A stretch of DNA of 64,000 nucleotides, from contig NC_034011.1 in the NCBI RefSeq assembly GCF_000346465.2, positions 24,067,115 through 24,131,114 on the forward strand. Reading direction: 5' to 3'. This DNA is from Prunus persica. Taxonomy: Eukaryota; Streptophyta; Magnoliopsida; Rosales; Rosaceae. This document shows positions 52,998-62,086 of the stretch, in pieces (the first letter of the stretch is position 1; the number at the start of each line of letters is the position of its first letter). The notes beneath the pieces are model-generated. The model did no database searches, was not told the DNA's origin, and was given only the letters and a program-made list of their open reading frames with translations. The translations under genes were made by a program, and so were the position numbers.

Positions 52998-54330
52998 TAT
53001 TTATTTGTATTAATATGTGCCTTTTTTCTTTGATCGACCTTGTAATTTGGTTTTTTCTTATATTCTGTGAATGAATTCATTAATTAAACTTTCCAAATAG
53101 ATTAGCACCGTCTGTTCATTTTTCATGACAAATAAAATAAAACAAAAATGGAGTTCAATGAATTTGTAAAAGTCATGTACTTAATGTCACAAGTTCCACA
53201 ATTTAATTTCCATTCAATTATTAAAAAATTAAATATAAATATTATAATTTTCTACTAAATTCTCATTCCACTTTACTCCAGTATTTATTGAACGGATATT
53301 GAACGGATTTGATTACTGAAGGGGAGGTGGGATTGGAGGGTCCCATGCCTTGCCCGGGCTGCCTTTTGCGCGCTGGAGGTCCAAATCTTGCTGGGGGGCC
53401 TATTGCCAGGGCAGGGTGGCTTGCGCTGCCCTTGCTCAAATGGTAAGGTGTATGATTGAAGTAAGTTGTGTGGTGAATGAATTAATGACATGTTTACTAA
53501 TCCGTAATTGGATTAGGAGGAATTGAATTGAGGATGAATTAAATTGAGGATGAATTGAATTAAGGAGGAGTTGAATTCAGGAGAATTAGATTCCGGATTC
53601 CTAATGAAGTTGTTTACTAAACCATATGGATTGAGGGGAGTTAGATTCCGAATTCCTATTGAAGTGTTTACTAAATCATGTGGAATTGAGGTAGGAGTGG
53701 TATTAATTACTAAAATGTCCTCATTTTTGGGTTAAAGTAGATGACATATTTGGAATTTTGAAAATTGTGTGAGGATATAATGGGTAAAAAAAATGAATTC
53801 CTAATGGGTGAATTCTCCAGGAATTAAAATACCACATCCCATTCCGAAATTGAATTCCTCCAAAATCAGGAATTCAATTCCTAATTTTGTGTGGGCCCCG
53901 CTTACTTTTCAATTTCTTGATGTGAAGTAAACGAAAGAATTCTCCATAGGCGAAATTCAATTCCTGATTAGTAAACACACCATAAATATACACAGACACA
54001 TGAATCATGATCTCGGTGGACGTGGACCAGGCCAACCAAATAAATGAGTGGTTTTTATTAAGTTCGTGGGCGAAGGGGCAGAAAGAAACTGGCAATATCC
54101 AAGGAGGAAGGTGCCAATGGAGCTTGTCACATGCTTTAACTTGTAACCATAGAACGTGCAACTTTGCTAGTCGCTTTTAGTTTTTCAAGTGGTTGTTTGT
54201 ACAATTAGCTCGCAACTTGCATGGTCCAAAAATTGATTGAATACAACAGCTAGGCCAAGTGAAAGAGTAACACTACTCTTGGATAGTCATAGTGTAGTGG
54301 ATGTGGATCCATATCGAATTCATTAGAAAT
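52998..54330. other. gene-free region with a GGAATTGAATT-rich MITE-like element
   Basis: 53,482-53,985 has inverted ends 'tgtttactaatc' (~53,490) and 'gattagtaaacaca' (~53,970), with many internal 'ggaattgaatt'/'aattcaattcc' pairs, which looks like a MITE. Related sequence occurs at 41,410-41,580. No clear target duplication. 53,300-53,420 is GC-rich with no assignment. Confidence 0.45.
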
Positions 54331-54786
54331 ATGGGATCATCAGTCGTCGTAGGTGTTTTTGTTATTATGCTGACCACAGCGATGGTGTCTCAGCTGCCCA
54401 GCACAAGCCATTGCCTGATGAACAAGAGCAGCAGCAGCACTGGCTCCTTCTCTAACTGGTGCATTAATGGGAGCACCCACCAATATTGCCAGCAGCTTAT
54501 TATTCCACAGGAGGAGGAGGACGTAGATCAGTTGGAGTCGGAGGCTATGAATATGATCATGAAGCATCTGCTGGTGGTGGATGATTCACATCACGAAATT
54601 AGCGACGAAATTAGCAACAGAATGCTGCTTGTCCGTCATGATAGCAAAATTACTCAAGAATCGTTTATAAAGTACAAGCCGGTAGTTAACTGTGGCAGAA
54701 GACTACTAAAACTATATCCTCCTTTCCCAAAAAGGAATAAGGGCACGAGGCTTTCTTCCGAAATTTCGGCAGAGTCTCCCTTGTAG
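54331..54786 (+). CDS. small secreted protein, possible divergent RALF-like precursor, 151 aa
   Basis: Single-exon frame with a signal peptide (MGSSVVVGVFVIMLTTAMVS). The start at 54,331 is preferred over the in-frame ATG at 54,301 because it puts the hydrophobic core at the N-terminus. The rest reads like a RALF precursor in outline: C-I-NGS-x3-Y-C followed by an acidic stretch EEEDVDQLESE (RALF precursors typically have C.GS..EC...EEE...SE), then SNRMLL where RALFs have NRRIL, and a basic C-terminus with VNCGRR, LYPPFPKRNKGTR. However, the YISY motif and three of the four mature cysteines are not there. It may be a diverged or degenerate RALF, or an unrelated secreted peptide. Its position 1.3 kb beyond a cluster of RALF-receptor-type genes is suggestive only. 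Confidence 0.45.
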   Translation: MGSSVVVGVFVIMLTTAMVSQLPSTSHCLMNKSSSSTGSFSNWCINGSTHQYCQQLIIPQEEEDVDQLESEAMNMIMKHLLVVDDSHHEISDEISNRMLLVRHDSKITQESFIKYKPVVNCGRRLLKLYPPFPKRNKGTRLSSEISAESPL

Positions 54787-57700
54787 ATTGGACTTTTCTC
54801 AAATTTCCAGCCTATTAAAACACAATTAATATATCCCAACAGCAGCATGCACAATATAATAACATGGAATTCACATAAACGGCCTTCGGCCTTTAAATAA
54901 TCCGAAGTAAAACCACCAACAAAGCTCTTAAGTCAAAAAATGAAATTAAACCATGTATTTAATGAACTCAACTAGTTTACGCATACCCACCATAATTAAC
55001 CCCAAACAACCTCCCAATGTTCATCATGCGGTATTTAACAAACAAACACAAACGCAAGTAGATTAAGGACTCGGTCTAAATCATACAATGATCCAGAACG
55101 GGTTCCAAAACTGTCTTGCTCACAACCACATTTCAACAACACTCACTTAGTCAAATGGGAAAATGAAAAATCAATCAATCAAGCCTCGTTTTCAAACGAG
55201 TTTAATAACCATTGAAAAAGTCGAAACTGAATTCATCTAAAGACCAAAATAACTTTAGTTCGCAGCTGCACCTAGGTAAGACCTCTGGCTACCTACGTAC
55301 TCCTTTTATGAGGGATCAAGCCACACGTAGTTCTAACATCAACAGCCACGACTCTAATAATATACAATCTTTTTCCTTTTAAATAAAACTAACGAATGAC
55401 TTCAGATTCCTTATTATATCAAATTCGACAAGGCAACCTCTGACCACTTTATGAGTTTCTTTCTTTTATCAATCTTTTCCGCTCAACCATACCCTATTCA
55501 AGGCGTATGTTGCAAAATAGTAACTCCATATCCAGGACTTAGACATTCATACTTGTGCAAGGTAATTACAAAGCACAAACTCAAGAATCTCAACCCGCAA
55601 ACAAATCCTTATATATAAGTATTTAATATATATAAATATAATTATACCCACTTCCCACCATCCTCATGTACCAGGGACAACAATCCAATCCGGGGATCAT
55701 TTGACTAGACCACATGGAGGAGTCCTCAACAACCATGTGGCTAGGGAACGAGCCGTTCAATTGGGGGACTAACTCTCAGCCAGCACGTACAGCCGAAACC
55801 CTTAAGACTTGTACGCCTGTGACAAGTCCTACGCGTGCAGACTACCTAATCAAGGGTCTATGGTAACACCCCATTAAGGTATGCCCAGGGTTCCCAAACC
55901 ATATTGATAATTCCAAATATCCATTTCGATTCCAGAATCTGTATCCAAGGAAGCCCACATGCCTGAAAAACGCCACGTGTGGGTATAGTAACCAGGGAAG
56001 GTACATATGATGGTGGAGTTCATAACCCTTATAACCATATTATAAAAAGCAATGTTCCCTTCCTTATTTCAATTGTTCCAAATATTTATTCATAGTATAG
56101 ACAATAAACTCTCAAGCATATAATCCATATTCAGGGAGGTACATAAGGTAGTGCTAATAGCACTCAAACTAACATTCTAAACTCACATCTTTCCAACATC
56201 TAACAACACCACCCCAAGTACCCCACACATAATCAACATAGATAGCTCTTTTTCAAAATATTATATATATGAACTCAAGATACTATCAAGTATGTCAAAA
56301 CCCACATATATCACAAATACTTTACAAAAATGATAAATTTAACTATTAAATATCAAATGAATTTCAATAAACCATTAAATTCATATGCATAAAATTTCCA
56401 TCACAAAGCCATGCTATTTATTTGAAAACAATGTACACTCACTAAAATCATAGCCGAACCCAAAGCTCACTTTCATAACTCACCCAACTCAATTAACCCA
56501 TATTCATTCATTCCATAATTTCAATTATTAAAATAATATCCAAGAATTTTCATACGATAATAAAAACAATCTCAAAATCCCAACATAGTCAACATAACTC
56601 AAATAACGGTCGAGACTCATTAATAAAGTCGTTCTAGTCCTCCTTGAAGGGTGAAACTATCTCGGAAGACTCACGGTTAACCAAGGGGTTAAACTACCTA
56701 AACTTGGTCAGTCGGGCCAGCGAGACCCACGACCTCTGTTTTACGATCCAAAAGTTCCTATGGGTTCTACAAGGTTTAGGATACACGTTCTGCAAGTTTG
56801 GTCCGAATCGGACATTCGAATCGCTCACGATCACAGGATCAGACAGTTATCGTAAAACACAAACCTTAAGTTATTGAATCTGAACATCCGGGCTCCGATT
56901 CAGGATCTGTGAAATCCTACACGACCCTAGGAATGCCTAGACGAACATATACTAAATTGGAGTCGATCCAATGGTCCGAACTTGTCGAACCCAGATAACG
57001 CCCAATATGCGACATCCGATTGATGATCAAAAGATAACCAAATTCAAATCCGAGCATACCGTCGTGCTCGGGACGACAAGAGGGTTATTTTAGGACTCTA
57101 AGACAGACCACCACATGGCCCACGCGCCACCACACGCACTGGCAGCGCGTGGGTGTCCATAACAATTTCTGGCGACCGGAAAAACTCCAAATCGCGGTCA
57201 AGACCTATATTTATGCGAAGAGCACACTGAGTGGGGCAACTTTTGTTCTTGGACCTACCCCAAAAAGTAGCTTGAGGTGGCGGGAATCATGGGCCGAAAC
57301 CGGCCAAAACTTCTATCGCTTAATTGACAACCAAACTGCAGAAATTGATCCTAAATAACCCAACTAGCAGCTAGATCACAATGAGAGGATGGAAAAGCAT
57401 ACCTAGATTGCAAGATTTGGTTGCCGGAAACGTCCAATACATGCTTCAAAGTTAGCTACTCAAAGAAACAAAATATCAGAATTCACATAACATAGAGAAA
57501 CCGAAATCATCACGCTTGTAGAAACTGAAAAATCCATTCAAACTTGTTTATAGAATTGAAATTATGTTTAGGGCTTCAAGATTAAGCCCTAACTAACAAG
57601 AAATTAGTTACTCATGTTCTTGGATGAACTCAAAAATAAATACATAAGAACTGAAAATTAAAAGAAGAAAGGAAAAGAAAGAACTTGTTGGCAGCTTTTT

Positions 57701-58242
57701 CCTCTTGCGCGGTTGATCTTCTTAGGACGTGAATTCTTTGTATCGGGGCCTTGACTGGCCTTTTATATCACTTATATCAGAGTTCTAAACCCTAAAATTG
57801 ACTGAAAAGTCGTCTAAAAAGTCTTGGTTAACAAGGAATCCAAATAGGAAAGTAAAGATCACAATTCCAAACTCCATAGGAAGATACAGCTCAGCCTAAT
57901 TGTCACATGATTTGGATATATTTGGCCTTTTAGAAAAATCATTAAAAATATATTTTAGAAAGATGAATGTCTTATATTTCCAACCGTATATAGCACATAA
58001 CTTGGAAAATTCGGGAAAGCTTCCGTTTCTTCGCATTCACATAACATGTACGAAACTGTCCTGTCTGCACGTAGGCTAACTTTACTTGTAATACTGTACC
58101 AATTGGCTTTCATCTTGAACTTCAAGATGTTAGCTTTCATCTCCAATTGTCTTGTGCTAAAATTCCTCCAAAAAGTTGATTTTTCCTTAAAAACCTTCTA
58201 AGAGTGCAGAAAAGCTAAAAATTAGAAAAGTAAAGTAATAAG
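54787..58242. other. gene-free region, probably non-coding LTR-retrotransposon DNA
   Basis: No open frame with recognisable similarity on either strand over 3.4 kb. A minus-strand core promoter look-alike (GATATAAAAGGCC at ~57,760 on the minus strand) and sequence density resembling retroelement internal DNA suggest a LARD-like element transcribed leftwards, but I could not find paired LTRs. An inverted GC-rich motif 'cacgcgccacc...ggcagcgcgtggg' lies at ~57,120-57,152. Confidence 0.35.
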
Positions 58243-58818
58243 TGTGAAGACTCGTATTTTTAAAAATATATATATATATTTTGCTGTCTATTTAGTTATA
58301 TATTTAAATTGATTAAATATATAGTTGTTTTATCATTGTAATAATTATATGTATTTAAACAATTAACTAGCTCTAAAGTGGACGTGTAGTTTGTGTTTTA
58401 TCAAGTTACTTTTTCCTTATCAACAACCCATGACTTGGAGTTAGCACGTGGAGGTTTTACATGCATTCTTAGTAATAGAATTTTGGTAGAGCAACACGTA
58501 GGAACCCATTTTAACTTGAGGTGGCTTGTCCAAATTCATCCCATTGACACATGCAAATACTTAGTCTTTAAATATAGTAGATACTTATATTTCCTTGGAG
58601 AATAAGTAGGTTCTATTTCTTGGAGAATAAGTACACAGGATCTCTTTTAATTGGTTAATAGTTGCCTCAGTTATTAGACCAATAAGAAGCTAATAGCAAC
58701 CAAACTTCTTCTAGTATAAATAGGCCTATCCGTTGCATCTTGTGAAAAACACACAAACCTTGTGTATTAATTGAGGTTACACATTGCATGCATCGCATGC
58801 AAAGAGTTCTTGAGAGAG
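58243..58818 (+). mobile_element. LTR fragment truncated by the CACTA element
   Basis: Begins TGTGAAGACTCG and contains a core promoter TATAAATAGGCC (~58,717) with a leader ('aaaacacacaaaccttgtgtattaattgag'), like the U3-R part of an LTR. It stops at the CACTA terminus at 58,819. Partner LTR not in the window. Confidence 0.4.
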
Positions 58819-59435
58819 CACTACTACAAAAAAGCAAAAAGACGACGGTAAATCACCGTCGTGTATTCGGTTTTTCAATAGTCGTGGAATCTACCGTCAT
58901 CTTTTCCCTCATAAAACACGACGCTAAATTACCGTCGTTGTTAAAATATACAACGTCATCAACAAATACAAAACGACGTCTTTGTACTGCAAAAAGATCT
59001 AAAAAAGCAGTCGAGGATGAGAATAGACGACCAACTCTCTAAAAAAACCGTCGTTAAAAAGGAAAAATATGACACATATTAACAGAACAAGGCCGCAAGA
59101 TAGACATACAACGACCAAAATTAAAATAAGACGCCGTTAAATATCATTTTCACGACAATAAAAAATATGACGTCTTTAAATACATTAGAAGACGACGTTA
59201 TTGATACCTACTACGTCGCCTATATAAAAACAGCCGTCGTAAAATAAATTTTCCACTTCGATTTTTCTATAAAAGATGACGTGGAAATAATTGTCAGTGT
59301 CATTATTTACGACGTATGTATTTATAGAGTAGACGTTGAACAACGAAACAATGTAAGATCCCACATCAAACCAACGGAGAGGGGGGTGATGTGCCTTATA
59401 TGGCACACCCGCATCCATCTAGCACGAGGCCTTTT

Positions 59436-59543
59436 GGGAGCTCACTGGCTTCGGAGTTGTAAGAACTCCGAAGTTAAGCGAGTGGGAGGCTGGAGCAATC
59501 CCAGGATGGGTGACCACCCTGGGAAGTTGCTTCGTGAGCTCCC
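59436..59543 (+). other. 5S rRNA-like segment in the left Cassandra LTR
   Basis: Ends pair as GGGAGCTCAC/GTGAGCTCCC. The internal Pol III promoter elements of 5S genes are present: an A-box-like AAGTTAAGCGAGTG (59,471) and a C-box-like AGGATGGGTGACC (59,503). Not a genuine 5S gene: the sequence between the boxes is altered, and it is part of the LTR. Confidence 0.85.
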
Positions 59544-59785
59544 AGAAACAAAACCGTGCGGGCAGTGAGAGGAGGGCCCAAAGCGGACAATATCATGCTA
59601 CGGCGGAGCCGGTCCGGGGTGTGACAATTTGGTATCAGAGCCACTCTGCCGTGTGGTGCGAGTGTGCCGACGAGGACGTCGGACCCTTGAGGGGGGTGGA
59701 TTGTAAGATCCCACATCAAACCAACGGAGAGGGGGGTGATGTGCCTTATATGGCACACCCGCATCCATCTAGCACGAGGCCTTTT

Positions 59786-59893
59786 GGGAGCTCACTGGCT
59801 TCGGAGTTGTAAGAACTCCGAAGTTAAGCGAGTGGGAGGCTGGAGCAATCCCAGGATGGGTGACCACCCTGGGAAGTTGCTTCGTGAGCTCCC
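59786..59893 (+). other. 5S rRNA-like segment in the right Cassandra LTR
   Basis: Identical in the parts I compared to the left copy, exactly 350 bp further on, with the same A-box-like (59,821) and C-box-like (59,853) motifs. Confidence 0.85.
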
Positions 59894-60959
59894 AGAAACA
59901 AAACCGTGCGAGCAGTGAGAGGAGGGCCCAAAGCGGACAATATCGTGCTACGGCGGAGCCGGTCCGGGGTGTGACAAACAATGTCGGTTACAAATATATG
60001 AGAGTCGTATTACAAAATTTATATGTCTTATTTTCAGAAACAAACAACGACGATAAATATTAGACGTTGTTAAATAAAACAACGTCGAAAACAAATAAAA
60101 ACAGACGTGTTTAGTCTGCTAAAGTTCTAAGACATACAACGACGACAACTAAAACACTACGCCGTTAAATATAATTTTCACGACAAGAAAAAATATGACG
60201 TCTTTAAATACATGAGAAGACGACGTTATTGAAATCTACTACGTCTCTTATTTACAAACAACCGTCGTGAAATAAATTTTCCACTTCGATTTTTCTAAAA
60301 AAGATGACGTGGAAATAGTTGTCAGTGTCATTATTTACGACGTATGTATTTATATAGTTGACGTTGAAATGCGAAACAACGTCGGTGGCATTTATATAGT
60401 CGACGTTGTATTTATATGTATTCATTACTCACGACGCACTTATTAATATAGACGACGTTGAACTTCTAAATAATGTCGGTTCCAAATAAATGAGAGCCGT
60501 ATTACAGAACATATAGACGGCGTTGATTATGATGAGAGCCGTATTACAAATAACGTCGTTTAATTGATATTAGACGACGATTATAATGAATTACCGTCGG
60601 AATTCATTTCGTTCCTCTTCGTTTATAAAAGAACTTGCGACGTGGAAAATGTATGATGACGTCGTATTTTTTAACGTTCAGATTATATATCTCATTTTTT
60701 AGACGTCGGTATTATGGGATTGGAGTCGTGTTATTTTGAATTACATGACGGTTCTTAATCCTTCCCCGACGTGATATCCTGAATAATTGCTTCACAATAG
60801 CGTCGTGGTTCTTCATTGTTACGTTGCTTTAAGACGTCGGTAAATATGCTGAATAACTGGTTCACAATAACGTCGTGTTTTATTTGAACGTAGAAAGTGA
60901 AGAAATCACATTACAATATATTACAAAATTAATGTCATACACTGCCAATTATATAAGCA

Positions 60960-62060
60960 TCATTCAATCCATATATCTTCACACCCATCTCGAATATTTT
61001 GACCACCTAACTCACCCACCAGTTCATCAAATGTGTCAACATTTGGCATCCCTCTAGTAAATGGCTCACACTCAATTATCACATCACCTAAGACTTCATC
61101 ACCAATAACATCATTATATTCTCTATTAGGCATTGATAACACTACCGACCAACCACGATGCATCGGGTCGTCAACAAAAAATATTTGTTTGACTTGAGAA
61201 GCCAAAACAAATTGGTCATTCCTATGTCCAATTTTACTCAAATCTACAAGGGTAAATCCAAGTTCGTCGACTACAAGACCAGAACTATCTATCCAATCAC
61301 ACCTAAAGACTGGGATTGTAAACTTTTGGTAGTCAAGGTCCCAAATTTCTTGAATGACACCATAGAAACCCATATTTGAGAGAATTGGGTTTTTATCCTT
61401 GGCACTAGCAACTTGCATGGTATGTGCAAGTAAATAAACTCCACTATTTTGAGTTGTCCGCACATCATCTTGTGCCTTGATATTGAATTTAATATCTTTA
61501 ATAAGATAGCTCCTATATAATGGCACTGCCATGTTTGGACCAGCTGCTAGCCACCTTAAATTTTCTGATAAGCCATGATTGTCTTCCTCAAGTTCACTTT
61601 GAACCTGCAAATTAATCATATCTTAATTCAATCTAACATAGAAATAAGAAGAAAATTAAAAGAGAAATATGTTATTCAACAACATATACCTTGAAGCGTA
61701 GCCATTGAATGAAAGTGCTATTGTGCTTATCCTGCAGCTACTTTGTTCTCTTTCTAAATTTTGGATAAGCAGTCTTGATGTGGATCATATGTTGCCTACA
61801 TGACACGAAAAATTCAAGCATTACGGTCCCAAATATATAAGATAAACATAAGAAATAATTTAAAATGGAAACTTAAAGAATAAAACTCATACGTACTCGA
61901 TATAAGGTAGGACTTCCTCCGTATTCTCCAAGACATATAGATGTGCTTGATTCAACAGGTCCTGATCAACTACGCTCACTGTGCAACCTGATAATGGCTT
62001 TGAAACTCCCATCTTTTGGCTTGAAGGCACTCCAACTGTACTAACATCAGATAAATGCTG
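60960..62060 (-). pseudogene. CACTA transposase, C-terminal exons (DUF4216)
   Basis: Minus-strand exon 61,619-60,960 encodes LRWLAAGPNMAVPLYRSYLI, then GVIQEIWDLDYQKFTIPVF, FRCDWID and DELGFTLVDL, the DUF4216 region found at the C-terminus of tnp2-type transposases, ending DGCEDIWIE. Upstream exon remnants are visible: EAVEFYTQHLSD and SVVDQDLLNQAHLYVL at ~62,060-61,905, and YPKFRK...LQDKHNSTFIQWLRFK at ~61,790-61,690. In the latter a conserved Trp codon has become TAG (61,740-61,738), so this copy is disabled. Confidence 0.8.
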
Positions 62061-62086
62061 AGTATAAAACTCTACCGCTTCTTCAG

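Larger units (their letters stand above)
59347..59981 (+). mobile_element. Cassandra TRIM retrotransposon
   Basis: Two 275-bp LTRs (59,352-59,626 and 59,702-59,976), both TGTAAGATCC...GTGACA, differ at only two positions that I can see. The 75-bp interior begins ATT then TGGTATCAGAGCC (primer binding site, 59,630-59,642) and ends with a polypurine tract (GAGGGGGGTGGA, 59,689-59,700). Target duplication AACAA (59,347-59,351 and 59,977-59,981). The LTRs carry a 5S rRNA-like segment, the defining feature of Cassandra. Non-coding; it depends on other elements' enzymes. Confidence 0.95.
58840..60880. repeat. CACTA subterminal repeat array (CGTCGT motifs)
   Basis: Dozens of short motifs such as GACGACG, ACGTCGT, CCGTCGT and GACGTCG occur in both orientations in otherwise AT-rich DNA. 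Known CACTA elements use such subterminal motifs as binding sites for the element-encoded DNA-binding protein (TNPA). CG dinucleotides are unusually common compared with the neighbourhood. Confidence 0.8.

Noticed and set aside
56644..57358. Plus-strand open frames near 56.6 and 57.1 kb
   Set aside because: Short, no similarity; region looks like non-coding retroelement DNA.
59436..59893. Two genuine 5S rRNA genes
   Set aside because: The 5S-like segments lie inside the LTRs of a Cassandra element, are altered outside the promoter boxes and are exactly one LTR spacing apart.
59185..60063. Several overlapping open frames of 60-100 codons around the Cassandra element
   Set aside because: They arise from the GC-rich LTRs and the CACTA subterminal repeats; none matches a protein family.
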